From Vibrio cyclitrophicus (GTDB lineage: Bacteria; Pseudomonadota; Gammaproteobacteria; Enterobacterales; Vibrionaceae), in contig CP065367.1 of assembly GCA_023206055.1 (NCBI GenBank), forward strand, positions 1,488,001 through 1,552,000: DNA of 64,000 nt, written 5' to 3'. Of this stretch, positions 54,406 through 62,995 are shown piece by piece. A program made the position numbers and the translations under genes. The notes beneath the pieces are model-generated. The model was given only the letters and a program-made list of their open reading frames with translations, searched no databases and was not told the DNA's origin. Positions within the stretch are counted from its first letter, which is position 1. Each line of letters begins with the position of its first letter.

Positions 54406-54609
54406 TTATAGGTTCATTAGATTCTCAATAGACTCTTCAAGAGAGTGTGACATGTACGAATGGATTTGATTGCCATCCGTTGCGTCAATCTCAATCATAG
54501 AAATCCCCTTGTCCGCTTTGTCTTCAAGAAAGCTTAGAGACTGCTCGACTGATTGACTGGTGAGAACCTGTTGGTTTGATAAAACAATACGACACGTGTG
54601 AAGAACCAT
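54406..54609 (-). CDS. Small protein of unknown function
   Basis: A 67-residue protein (MVLHTCRIVLSNQQVLTSQSVEQSLSF) with an alpha-beta look and no membrane segment. GGAAAAGG is 5 bases before ATG 54609, so the start is set there and not at the frame opening 54651. Family not recognised. It is acidic at the C-terminus (SLEESIENLMNL). Confidence 0.65.
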   Translation of the reverse strand: MVLHTCRIVLSNQQVLTSQSVEQSLSFLEDKADKGISMIEIDATDGNQIHSYMSHSLEESIENLMNL

Positions 54610-54851
54610 AGCCTTTTCCTTTTTATATTTATATTCGATAGGTCTCTGCATCTTGGCGTGCTAAGTACCTATCGTTGACGTTGTGAGAAGGTTGCCTTCT
54701 CTAGGTTAAATTTAGTCGAATTGAATAAAATTAAAACCCTTTTTTGTGATTTATCTAACCTTCGCTTCCGAAAGTGGCTAGCGACAATGGTGGATCACGG
54801 TAAACTTTTAGCTATCGGATCAAACGCTATGGCAAACGGGAAGAGTACAGC

Positions 54852-56228
54852 ATGTCGAAAAAGATCAATCACAACAGCACCTTAACCAGTGAGCAGTGTC
54901 ATTTGGCTCGATATGCCCGAGATGCTCGCTTTGATGGCATGTTTTTTACTGCGGTGAAAACGACAGGAATTTTTTGTCGCCCGATTTGCCCAGCAAGCCC
55001 ACCTAAAGAAGAAAACGTCGAATATTTTTCACATCAAGCTCAAGCATTGAAAGCGGGGTATCGCCCTTGTTTACGTTGCCGACCAGACAGCGCGCCTTTT
55101 TCGCCGGCTTGGAAGGGCGTCGAAACCACTTTCTTACGTGCGATGCAGCTGATTGATAATGGCGCACTGAATTCAGGATCGATCGTCGAACTTGCTACTC
55201 GATTAGGCATTTCAGATCGTTATCTACGAACCTTGTTCGACAATTACATCGGAGTGTCACCCAAGCAATATAGTCTTTATAGCCAGTTGATGTTTGCCAA
55301 GCAACTACTGCATACCAGCAGCATGAGCATTACCGATGTGGGTTTTGCGAGCGGGTTTAACAGCACTCGTCGTTTCAATGATGCTTTCTTAAAAGAATTA
55401 CAGCTTTCGCCAAGCCAAATCCGAAGAACCAAGCCAAATAACAACTTAAGTAATCATATCCAACTCAGTTTTCACGGCCCGCTGGACTGGAATCATTTGT
55501 TGGGTTTTTATCGACGACGAATGATTGAAGGCTTAGAAGAGGTGGGTGAAGACTATTACCAGCGCACGGTGAATGTGAATGGTTCAAAGGGCTGGTTCAA
55601 GGCCACTTTAGTCAAAGATAACCGCTTGGATATTGAGTTTGAGCTAGACGATATCAATCAACTAAGAAGCTTGATCGCCAATATACGACGCATGTTTGAC
55701 TTAGATGTCGACATTGCAAAGGTCGAAGCTTTCTTCACAACTATCGACCCGAATTTGGTCGCTAAAAGCGGAATTCGCATTCCTGGTGTATGGAGTGTTT
55801 GGGAAGCAGGAGTGAGGGCGATTCTAGGGCAGCAAGTTTCTGTAACCGCGGCGATTGGGCAGCTTAACCTGTTGGTTAAAGAGCTTTCTGATACAGAGCA
55901 GGAAACTTACTTTCCGACCCCAAAACATATAGCCGATGCAGATGTGAGCTTTTTAAGAATGCCGGGAAGCCGTAAGGAAACCTTAAAGCGTTTTGCTGAG
56001 TACATGGTCGATAACGAATCCGAGCATCCTTCTAAGTGGATTGACCTGAAGGGCATTGGACCTTGGACGATTCAATATGCGCTGCTTCGCGGGTTAAGCG
56101 AACCTAATCATCTGTTGATTGGCGACCTGGTGGTGAAGAAGTTCATTGAGCATCGCCCTGCCATTAATGAGGAGAGCGTTTCACCTTGGGGAAGCTACGC
56201 AACGTTCCATTGTTGGAATCAATCTTAA
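54852..56228 (+). CDS. Ada-type/AlkA fusion DNA repair protein
   Basis: A 458-residue fusion. Residues 20-80 form the Ada zinc domain that accepts methyl from phosphotriesters (C42, C46, C73, C76). An AraC-type HTH covers about 95-185 (ISDRYLRTLFDNYIGVSPKQY, DVGFASGFNSTRRFNDAF). Residues about 195-455 are an AlkA-type HhH-GPD 3-methyladenine glycosylase (RAILGQQVSVTAAIGQL, LKGIGPWTIQYALLRG, then a catalytic Asp in LIGDLVV). It both senses and repairs alkylation damage. It is followed by ogt 25 bases on. The ending YATFHCWNQS is normal for AlkA, so it is complete. Confidence 0.92.
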   Translation: MSKKINHNSTLTSEQCHLARYARDARFDGMFFTAVKTTGIFCRPICPASPPKEENVEYFSHQAQALKAGYRPCLRCRPDSAPFSPAWKGVETTFLRAMQLIDNGALNSGSIVELATRLGISDRYLRTLFDNYIGVSPKQYSLYSQLMFAKQLLHTSSMSITDVGFASGFNSTRRFNDAFLKELQLSPSQIRRTKPNNNLSNHIQLSFHGPLDWNHLLGFYRRRMIEGLEEVGEDYYQRTVNVNGSKGWFKATLVKDNRLDIEFELDDINQLRSLIANIRRMFDLDVDIAKVEAFFTTIDPNLVAKSGIRIPGVWSVWEAGVRAILGQQVSVTAAIGQLNLLVKELSDTEQETYFPTPKHIADADVSFLRMPGSRKETLKRFAEYMVDNESEHPSKWIDLKGIGPWTIQYALLRGLSEPNHLLIGDLVVKKFIEHRPAINEESVSPWGSYATFHCWNQS

Positions 56229-56253
56229 TCGGAATACTAAGCTAGGAGATATC

Positions 56254-56736
56254 ATGGCTAACCGTTTTACTTATTATGAGAGCCCATTGGGCACCGTGAC
56301 TTTACAGGCGAACGATGAAGGGTTGCTAGGTCTCTGGTTTGAAATATACACCACCAAGCCTGAAGAATTAGGTGTTCGAGATGACAGCTTTCCGATCTTT
56401 GAATTGGTAGCCGACCAGCTCAATCGCTATTTTGCTGGTGAGGTTATCCAGTTTTCTGTGCCGATCGCCGCAAAGGGGACGCCATTTCAACAGTTGGTTT
56501 GGCAGGCGCTGACGACCATCCCTTATGGAGAGACTTGGAGCTATGCACAACTGGCTGATGCGATTGGCAATCCGAAAGCCGTTCGTGCTGTGGGTTTGGC
56601 GAATGGCAAAAATCCGGTGTCAGTGATTGTACCGTGTCACCGCGTTATTGGTAAAAATGGCAAATTGACAGGGTATGCGGGTGGTGTAGAACGCAAACAG
56701 CGCTTGTTGGCCATTGAGGGAAGAGCAGAAGATTAA
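56254..56736 (+). CDS. ogt: Methylated-DNA-protein-cysteine methyltransferase
   Basis: A 160-residue Ogt with the active-site motif IVPCHRVIG (C128) and VWQALTTIPYGETWSY. It removes methyl groups from O6-methylguanine in a suicide reaction. ATG 56254 has AGGAGATATC ideally spaced upstream; the frame open to 56146 is inside the fusion gene. It forms an operon with the Ada/AlkA gene. Confidence 0.94.
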   Translation: MANRFTYYESPLGTVTLQANDEGLLGLWFEIYTTKPEELGVRDDSFPIFELVADQLNRYFAGEVIQFSVPIAAKGTPFQQLVWQALTTIPYGETWSYAQLADAIGNPKAVRAVGLANGKNPVSVIVPCHRVIGKNGKLTGYAGGVERKQRLLAIEGRAED

Positions 56737-56783
56737 ACTGTCATCCAATTCGAGTGACTGATGAAGCCGAGTATTAGTGGCAA

Positions 56784-57005
56784 GTGACCTATCAAACCAC
56801 GGATAACACGGTTACGCGCAGTTATAGTGTCGACGATGATTTGATCATCATTGAGCTGAACTCTGGAAGCAGCAGAACTGACTCAGATTTGGTGATGCGA
56901 ATTCAGCATCAAGGTGAAGTACTTACTTGCAATACGTGTCCAGCGATGCAGTTAAGCAATGTCTGGACACGAGTTGAGAAGCCGACAAAAGGTTCATCGA
57001 ATTAG
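56784..57005 (+). CDS. Short hypothetical protein
   Basis: A 73-codon frame starting at GTG (MTYQTTDNTVTRSYSVDDDLIIIELNSGSSRT). It has no strong ribosome binding site, but it is in operon spacing after ogt (48 bases), overlaps the end of nhaD by only 4 bases, and reads as a plausible beta-strand-rich protein with a CNTC pair. Family not recognised. It may be a real small gene. Confidence 0.4.
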   Translation: MTYQTTDNTVTRSYSVDDDLIIIELNSGSSRTDSDLVMRIQHQGEVLTCNTCPAMQLSNVWTRVEKPTKGSSN

Positions 57006-58441
57006 AAAAGAGCGCCATTCAACCACAGGTGAGCCGCGATACTGACGGCATAGCCAATCATAATCACTGGCATCCATTTTAAGTGTCCAAAGAAGGTGTA
57101 TTTGCCATGCGCAGCGCCCATTAATGCTACGCCAGCTGCACTACCTATCGACAATAAACTACCGCCGACACCTGCTGTTAAGGTAATCAATAACCAGTTG
57201 CCAATCGACATTTGTGGTTCCATAGATAGCACTGCAAACATCACCGGAATGTTATCGACAATTGCAGATAAGATCCCGACCATGATATTGGCCCAAATTG
57301 GATCCCATTGGCTATACATCACGCCAGAGGCTAGCTCTAAGTATCCAAGTAGGCTCAAGCCACCGACACACATCACCACACCGTAGAAGAACAGCAATGT
57401 GTCCCATTCGGCATGCGACACTCTTCGAAATACATCAAAAGGTACGACTGAACCGAGTTTCTTCAATGCTCCTTCGTCATTGTTGGCAATTGCCACCGCT
57501 TTTTTCTTGGCGAGTGAGTTGGGTAAGGTTTTTCGTAAGTAATAGCCAAAGAACTGCAGATAGGCGAGCCCCATCATCATGCCCATTACTGGAGGGAAGT
57601 GGAGTACGGCATGGAAAGCAACCGCAGTGGCTATCGTCATGATGAACAAGAACACGATGCGTCTTGCACCGCGCTTTAATTCAACGTGTTGATGAACCGT
57701 GTCAGGCTGGGTGGTGGGTACAAAGTAAGACATGATCAACGCAGGGACGAGGTAATTCATCACCGAAGGAATAAACAAAGGAATGAACTCACTAAAACTC
57801 ACATAACCAGCCTGCCACACCATGAGCGTTGTGATGTCACCGAATGGACTGAATGCGCCGCCAGCGTTGGCTGCAATGACGATATTCACGCAGGCTAAGT
57901 TGACGAATTTAGGGTTAGAACCTGCCACTTTAAGAACCACAGCGCACATCAATAGAGCTGTCGTGAGGTTGTCGGCGATAGGTGAGATAAAGAAGGCCAG
58001 AATACCGGTTATCCAGAACAGAGAGCGAAAGTTAAAGCCTTTGCCTACCATCCACGCTTGCAGAGCATCAAACAGTCTTCTCTCTTCCATGGCGCTGATG
58101 TAGGTCATGGCGACGAGTAGGAAAAGTAACAGCTCGGCGTATTCCAATAAGTTGTGTTCGAGTGCGTGTTTCGCTACCTCAGTGAGGTTGTGTTCTTGGT
58201 AGGTAAAACCAATGATTATCCAGATCAGGCCTGCCGCAAGTAAAACTGGCTTGGATTTTCGGAGCTTTAGGTACTCTTCCATCATCACCACGATGTAGGC
58301 GACAACGAAAATGGTCAGGGATAGGTAGCCAGCAAATGAGCTGGTGAGCTTGAGAGGTTCTCCCAACTGAGCAGTAGCAGCGCCTGCTACCGTAGAAAAG
58401 AGTAACAAAGAAAGAACAGCAGAAAGCTGGAAACCTAACAT
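57002..58441 (-). CDS. nhaD: Sodium/proton antiporter NhaD
   Basis: A 479-residue antiporter with twelve or so membrane helices, a cleavable-looking hydrophobic start (MLGFQLSAVLSLLLFSTVAGAA), and the NhaD motifs FFISPIADNLTTALLM, CVNIVIAANAGGAFSPFGDITTLMVW and NIPVMFAVLSM. It expels sodium at alkaline pH, common in marine Vibrio. Single gene. Confidence 0.92.
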   Translation of the reverse strand: MLGFQLSAVLSLLLFSTVAGAATAQLGEPLKLTSSFAGYLSLTIFVVAYIVVMMEEYLKLRKSKPVLLAAGLIWIIIGFTYQEHNLTEVAKHALEHNLLEYAELLLFLLVAMTYISAMEERRLFDALQAWMVGKGFNFRSLFWITGILAFFISPIADNLTTALLMCAVVLKVAGSNPKFVNLACVNIVIAANAGGAFSPFGDITTLMVWQAGYVSFSEFIPLFIPSVMNYLVPALIMSYFVPTTQPDTVHQHVELKRGARRIVFLFIMTIATAVAFHAVLHFPPVMGMMMGLAYLQFFGYYLRKTLPNSLAKKKAVAIANNDEGALKKLGSVVPFDVFRRVSHAEWDTLLFFYGVVMCVGGLSLLGYLELASGVMYSQWDPIWANIMVGILSAIVDNIPVMFAVLSMEPQMSIGNWLLITLTAGVGGSLLSIGSAAGVALMGAAHGKYTFFGHLKWMPVIMIGYAVSIAAHLWLNGALF

Positions 58442-58638
58442 GGATTACGCTCCGAAGTTAATAAGTTATTAACACGGGTAAAAGCGTAGACCTAAATAAC
58501 CATGTGCAGTGTGATAGATATCTTAATAATTCAATAGATTATAGTGAAAGCAATAGACTGTGATGCGAACGAAATACGGTCTTACATGCTCAAAATTACT
58601 GTATTGAACACTTAAAGACTAAAGACTAAAGACTAAAG

Positions 58639-58672
58639 AAAAAGCCCTACCGGACTCAGTGCCGATAGAGCT
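58639..58672 (-). terminator. Terminator of the 56-aa gene
   Basis: On the minus strand AGCTCTATCGG pairs with CCGGTAGGGCT (two G-U pairs) and is followed by TTTTT. Just beyond, at 58614-58638, is a run of AAAGACT heptamers (three full copies plus a part). Confidence 0.75.
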
Positions 58673-58690
58673 TATTCGAAATTGCCAATA

Positions 58691-58861
58691 TTATGCAGCA
58701 TTGAGATCAAACGTCAGTGTTTGTTCTGCAGCACATACTTCAACAGGCCAGCCATAGGATTGGTATTCAAGCGCAAGTTTTTCCGCTACTACGCGAGATA
58801 CTGTTGCAGTGATCCACATGCCTTTGCCCATTACTTGATATTTAAGCGTTCTCATTTCCAT
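58691..58861 (-). CDS. 56-residue protein
   Basis: An ATG-started frame of 56 codons (MEMRTLKYQVMGKG, WITATVSRVVAEKLALEYQ, ending FDLNAA). It has an AAGGAGAACGG ribosome binding site and a terminator 19 bases after the stop, which argues strongly for a real gene. Soluble, mixed alpha-beta, with one cysteine. Family not recognised. The ribosome binding site contains AGGAG, so translation could be subject to CsrA. Confidence 0.72.
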   Translation of the reverse strand: MEMRTLKYQVMGKGMWITATVSRVVAEKLALEYQSYGWPVEVCAAEQTLTFDLNAA

Positions 58862-59077
58862 AGTAATCACCGTTCTCCTTCTATATTGGCAGCGCGAAGT
58901 CTATAGCACCTATGAGGGCTGAAATTTCGAATTAAGCTCAAATTCTTTATAAAATGGCTCACTGTTTGCGCTTGGCTCAAAACTCAATCAACTAAGGGCA
59001 AACGGTTATATTTTTGAATCGTAATCACTCTTTAAGTCTCTGTATTGTAATCGAATTAAAATTGACCAGAAAAACAA

Positions 59078-59095
59078 TGTAAGAGATCTCTCACA
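59078..59095. promoter_or_regulatory. VarA/GacA box without an adjacent Csr RNA
   Basis: TGTAAGAGATCTCTCACA is an 18-base inverted repeat matching the VarA/GacA/UvrY binding site TGTAAGN6CTTACA. It lies in a 532-base gap that holds no GGA-rich RNA. It is about 300 bases before the yjiH-like gene and about 220 bases upstream of the 56-residue gene on the other strand. The rest of 58862-59393 has no gene. Confidence 0.75.
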
Positions 59096-59393
59096 CTATT
59101 ATCAGAGATCGGATTGTGGGATAGGTTTTCTCTTGTAGCTTGATTTGTGTGGCGAATCTGTGTGTTTTCGGTTGCGCTGTTGAAGCGGATTGTGATTAGT
59201 TTTGTATTTTAAATATGAGGATTTTGTCAGTATGTATTTCGATATCTAAACCATAATCACAGTTTTATATGTTGTTGATGTTCTTCCATTTAAACTTATA
59301 CGCTATTTGATTTTGGTCAGTAACCTTTTGCTCATTAGTTTGCACTATCTATACGTGTTCTGTTCCACATAAACGAGATGTATAGAGGTCCTT

Positions 59394-60131
59394 ATGGCTA
59401 ATCCAACCAAAACCGATCGTAAAGTCACGATCGGCAGTTACATCGCACTCGCTTTCGCGATTGTGTTCTTTTCCGGTTTAATGCAGTCCAACGAATGGTA
59501 TGGCGTGTTCGATTTTACGACGCTCAACGGTTCGTTTGGCCAAGTCGCTTACGATGTCAGTGAGACGGCCGATGGTGTTCAAGCAGCAACTACTTCTTTA
59601 CGTGGTAAAGGCGGTAGTGGTGCTCGTGACGGTTTCATTTTTGCTTTGACACTTATTCCGACCGTGATGTTTGCACTAGGAATGATTAATGTTCTTGAGC
59701 ATTACGGCGCGCTGGATGCTGCTCGTAAGTTGCTTACACCTCTACTTCGTCCTTTGATGGGTATTCCGGGCAACTCAGGCTTGGCACTGATTGCGTCTTT
59801 GCAAAGTACCGATGCTGGCGCAGCGATGACGCGTCAGTTAAAAGACGAAGGGCATCTAACTAAGCGTGAAACCGATGTCTTCACTATGTTCCAGTTTACT
59901 GCTGGCGCGGCTATCGTTAACTTTTTCTCTTCGGGCGCAGTGTTGTTCACGCTGACAGCGATGGACGGCTCTCTTGCTGTGACTTCGTCTATTGGTCTAG
60001 CGGTTGCAGTGATGTTTGTTTTCAAATTTGTTGGTGCGAACCTATTCCGCCTCTACCTCAATATTACTGAAGGCAAAGAAGACAAACCAAAAGCAGATAA
60101 AGAACAAAAATTGGAAGAGGAAGTAGCATAA
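59394..60131 (+). CDS. yjiH: YjiH-like nucleoside-recognition (Gate) membrane protein
   Basis: A 245-residue membrane protein with the nucleoside-recognition/Gate domain (DGFIFALTLIPTVMFALGMINVLEHYGALDAARKLLTPLLRPL, NSGLALIASLQSTDAGAAMTRQL). Related to YjiH and SpmA. Proposed as part of a small-molecule transporter; the substrate is unknown. The stop overlaps the next gene start by one base (TAATG). Confidence 0.82.
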   Translation: MANPTKTDRKVTIGSYIALAFAIVFFSGLMQSNEWYGVFDFTTLNGSFGQVAYDVSETADGVQAATTSLRGKGGSGARDGFIFALTLIPTVMFALGMINVLEHYGALDAARKLLTPLLRPLMGIPGNSGLALIASLQSTDAGAAMTRQLKDEGHLTKRETDVFTMFQFTAGAAIVNFFSSGAVLFTLTAMDGSLAVTSSIGLAVAVMFVFKFVGANLFRLYLNITEGKEDKPKADKEQKLEEEVA

Positions 60132-60598
60132 TGAGCGAAGTTAAAGCAAAGAAACCAATGGTTACTGATATTTTCGTTGAAGGTGCTAAGAAAGGCTGGG
60201 TCATTGCGACAACCTCTACAGTACCGAATGTTCTAATGGCGTTTGTTATCATCAAGGCATTGCAGATCACTGGTGCGCTGGATTTGATGGGCAGTGTATT
60301 TGCTCCAATCATGGCGGTATTTGGTTTGCCGGGTGAAGCGGCAGCAGTATTGATTGGCGCGTGGATGTCGATGGGTGGTGCGGTTGGCGTGGTTATTACG
60401 TTGTTTGACCAAGGCATCCTGAACGGCAACCATATCGCTATCTTGGCGCCAGCTATCTACTTGATGGGCTCTCAGGTGCAATACATGGGTCGTATCATGG
60501 GACCAATCGGGACTGAAGGTCGCTACATTCCAGTGATGATTGCGATTTCAGTATTGAATGCCTTTGGTGCGATGTTCTTGATGAACATTATTTTGTAA
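60131..60598 (+). CDS. yjiG: YjiG-like membrane protein
   Basis: A 155-residue membrane protein of the YjiG/SpmB family (DIFVEGAKKGWVIATTSTVPNVLMAF, PGEAAAVLIGAWMSMGGAVGV). It is the partner of the YjiH-like gene, with which it overlaps. The two together likely form one membrane complex. Function unknown. The stretch after its stop contains the csrB transcript end, on the other strand. Confidence 0.82.
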   Translation: MSEVKAKKPMVTDIFVEGAKKGWVIATTSTVPNVLMAFVIIKALQITGALDLMGSVFAPIMAVFGLPGEAAAVLIGAWMSMGGAVGVVITLFDQGILNGNHIAILAPAIYLMGSQVQYMGRIMGPIGTEGRYIPVMIAISVLNAFGAMFLMNIIL

Positions 60599-60627
60599 CG
60601 TTAATCTGGCTCGATTTCAAACGTCAC

Positions 60628-60939
60628 AAAAAAGGAAACCCCGCTTGGCTTTCACCAAACGGGGTCTATTCTTTTCGTAGCCATCCTGCTACTGCGCGTT
60701 ACTTATCTTTCAATAGGTAACTGGTGCTCCCTGCATCGTTCCTTGACGTGGCTAAATCCTTTAACCTATCCAATTCATCGCCGTCCTAGCGGTGTCCTTG
60801 CTAACTCATCATCCTGATAAGTGACTCTATCCTAGAGCATAACTTCCTTGCTGATAACTCGTCCTAAGCTATCAAATCTTCATCCTGAAGATACCTAATC
60901 CGTTAGGCTTTTTCCTGTTCCTGCCAACTCCCTGTCGAC
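60628..60939 (-). ncRNA. csrB: CsrB-family CsrA-sequestering RNA
   Basis: About 312 bases on the minus strand. The 5' end begins GTCGACAGGGAGT, the start of enteric CsrB. About 16 GGA motifs follow, many in hairpin loops such as TCTTC-AGGAT-GAAGA and CTCT-AGGA-TAGAG. The 3' end is a terminator ACCCCG...CGGGGT with a T run (60633-60628). Such RNAs titrate the translational regulator CsrA and link VarS/VarA to quorum sensing. Vibrio have several; this is one. The VarA box lies about 170 bases upstream. Confidence 0.9.
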
Positions 60940-61099
60940 ATGTGTATTAAACACTGCAGAGGCTTTACTCACAATCCACCTCAAGAAATAAATGTACTCA
61001 CTAACCGAAATAAATATGCGTGGATTCATACAAAACAAGGGGTTGGGTTTGTATTTTAGGAATTTTCTGCGAAGCTTGATTGTGATCTCTTACGTTCGG

Positions 61100-61117
61100 T
61101 GTGAGAGATCTCTTACA
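61100..61117 (-). promoter_or_regulatory. VarA/GacA box of csrB
   Basis: TGTGAGAGATCTCTTACA, an inverted repeat of the VarA/GacA/UvrY type, about 170 bases upstream of the csrB 5' end, the typical distance for this upstream activating site. The 612-base gap 60599-61210 otherwise has only the csrB RNA and the promoter region of the MAPEG gene. Confidence 0.85.
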
Positions 61118-61210
61118 AACTTTCGGGCTCGACTATCATTTTGCGTTGACCGCATCAATGAATTGATGGGTAATGGATGATGAATAAACACCAAGTAATA
61201 GGGAAATATA

Positions 61211-61597
61211 ATGGTTACAGCACTTTACGCAGCTCTGCTGACGGTAGTAATGATTTGGTTGGCGATTGAAGTTATTAAGCAAAGACGAATCAATCTTGTT
61301 GCTCATGCCGATGGCGGTGTTGAGTCGTTACAGATAGCACGTTCGGCACAAAGTAACGCGATGGATTACATCCCAATAACGGTGATTTTGATGGGGTTGC
61401 TAGAGGTGAATGGGGCTGGTGTGTGGCTTATTCATGTCATTGGTGTGGCGTTTATTCTGGGGCGAGTGATTCACGCGAAAGGGATCTTAGCGAAGAATTT
61501 CAAAGGCAGAAAAGTGGGTATGGTGTTAACGCTTATCTGCATGATCTCTTTGATTGTCCTAAACTTAGCTTACCTACCTTTTGATAAAATGTTCTAG
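61211..61597 (+). CDS. MAPEG-family membrane protein
   Basis: A 128-residue membrane protein with four helices and the MAPEG pattern (VKQRRINLVAHADGGVESLQIARSAQSNAMDYIPITVIL, GRVIHAKGI). Bacterial MAPEG proteins are related to glutathione transferases of membranes; this subgroup's activity is unknown. AGGGAA is 8-13 bases upstream of the ATG. Cotranscribed with the next gene (8-base gap). Confidence 0.82.
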   Translation: MVTALYAALLTVVMIWLAIEVIKQRRINLVAHADGGVESLQIARSAQSNAMDYIPITVILMGLLEVNGAGVWLIHVIGVAFILGRVIHAKGILAKNFKGRKVGMVLTLICMISLIVLNLAYLPFDKMF

Positions 61598-61605
61598 GGA
61601 GCATT

Positions 61606-62136
61606 ATGGCATTGCGCCTTCCTCCTGCTTGGGCGATTGTCCTTGCAGGGTTAATACTCAACATCATGGCGATTGTCATGTCGAGCTTGGTGTTGGACAA
61701 AATTGAAGCGGAGAAAGCGGAATACAACGATCGTAAATACGGCAATGTGTACTCGATACAACTTTCCTGGAATACGATCGAAACCTTAGAGCGTAAGCGT
61801 GAAGCGATTCTGATTCACCTTGATAAGCTATCCCCAGAAACCGCTCAACCTGCCACTGTTCTTAATGAAGCGCTTCGCGGCCAACTCCGGAGTTGGGTGA
61901 GTGATGAGGTGCCAGCCATCTCGTTGGCTAATTTACCTAAGCTTATGATGCTGATAAACAGTGCTCAAGAAGCCCAACGAGCACGAATTGATGACTACTA
62001 TTTGGATAATCTGACCTTGGTTGAATTAATCCAAAGGCTCGATGAGAAAATGGCTTTCTACAAGAATATTGCCCTGTTTCTTCAGGTGTTTGGTTTAGCA
62101 CTTATCTTGGCTCGCGATCTAGCAAGAAGGCCTTAG
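61606..62136 (+). CDS. Membrane protein of unknown function
   Basis: A 176-residue protein with a hydrophobic helix near residues 8-28, a helical, charged middle (about 30-150) likely outside the membrane, and a second helix near 153-170 followed by basic residues. Family not recognised. It begins 8 bases after the MAPEG gene with GGGAG upstream of the ATG, so they share an operon. Confidence 0.7.
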   Translation: MALRLPPAWAIVLAGLILNIMAIVMSSLVLDKIEAEKAEYNDRKYGNVYSIQLSWNTIETLERKREAILIHLDKLSPETAQPATVLNEALRGQLRSWVSDEVPAISLANLPKLMMLINSAQEAQRARIDDYYLDNLTLVELIQRLDEKMAFYKNIALFLQVFGLALILARDLARRP

Positions 62137-62179
62137 CTTATCTAGCGTTGTCGCTGCCTGCCTCACTAAACCTGTATAG

Positions 62180-62815
62180 TTAACGAGACTCACTTGGCAG
62201 GTTGGGGTGCTGCTGGCCTTGGTATTTTTGTAGCTGTTCTTTCAGCCCTTTAAACGTGCTCAGTGCACTGCCAATCGATAACTTATTCATCAACCAATTT
62301 GGCAAGATGCCACCTGCGTTCGCATACGCGGTGTAGGTAATGTAAGTATTGCCATTGGTGAGCGGTTGCAGCGTCCAAAGTGCGTCCACATCGTAAATTC
62401 GAATATACCCTGACTCTTTCGCCAAATAGTTAGATGCATCTTTAATCGACAAGACAAACTGGCCATCCTCAATGCTGTATTTTGAGTAGGTCACCATATC
62501 GCGATCTCTAGCAGGCCATGGCGCTTTGAATTGGGTATAGACGATATTTTCATCCTCAGATATCTGCATTAAGACACGACTTTCTGATACGTTATCTATC
62601 CAGTTTGGCACGTTCTCACTGTCTTCCAATAACAGCAAAAAACCAGAATAAGTGGTGGGCGTTTGCATTTGTGCTCGTATCTCGACCAAGCCTTCGCTGT
62701 GTGGCCTTTTATCAATGATGATGCCATCTTCACTTGTGACGAACTGCCACGGGTTGGCATAAGTCAGTGTCGATAGAGCGCAGAGTCCGAGTACCAAAAT
62801 CCTAGGTAATGTCAT
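62180..62815 (-). CDS. START-domain protein, exported
   Basis: A 211-residue protein with a signal peptide (MTLPRILVLGLCALSTLTYA) and a START-type lipid-binding fold (SEGLVEIRAQMQTPTTYSGFLLLLED, ESRVLMQISEDENIVYTQFKAPWPARDRDMV). Likely periplasmic. Such proteins bind lipids; ligand unknown. It is convergent with the upstream operon and has no clear terminator. Confidence 0.82.
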   Translation of the reverse strand: MTLPRILVLGLCALSTLTYANPWQFVTSEDGIIIDKRPHSEGLVEIRAQMQTPTTYSGFLLLLEDSENVPNWIDNVSESRVLMQISEDENIVYTQFKAPWPARDRDMVTYSKYSIEDGQFVLSIKDASNYLAKESGYIRIYDVDALWTLQPLTNGNTYITYTAYANAGGILPNWLMNKLSIGSALSTFKGLKEQLQKYQGQQHPNLPSESR

Positions 62816-62924
62816 TATTCTTCCATAAAAAGAAAAGCTTATCTGCTAGGAGTATAGAATAGAAATGGGCTTGGTAGGTGTTTCCAATCGCTTTGGGTTT
62901 ACTTCTTTTGGGAAAATCTAAATA

Positions 62925-62954
62925 AAAACGGAAGCGTTCGGTCGCTTCCGTTTT
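62925..62954 (-). terminator. Rho-independent terminator of the YHS gene
   Basis: Stem AAAACGGAAGCG / CGCTTCCGTTTT with a six-base loop, 42 bases after the gene end on the minus strand, with T-rich sequence after the stem. Confidence 0.85.
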
Positions 62955-62995
62955 ATTCTTGGGCAATGGATAAACGTTGAGGGTTAAGCTAAAAC

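Noticed and set aside
60992..61180. 62-codon frame near the VarA box
   Set aside because: It covers the csrB upstream regulatory region, has poor composition, and no ribosome binding site.
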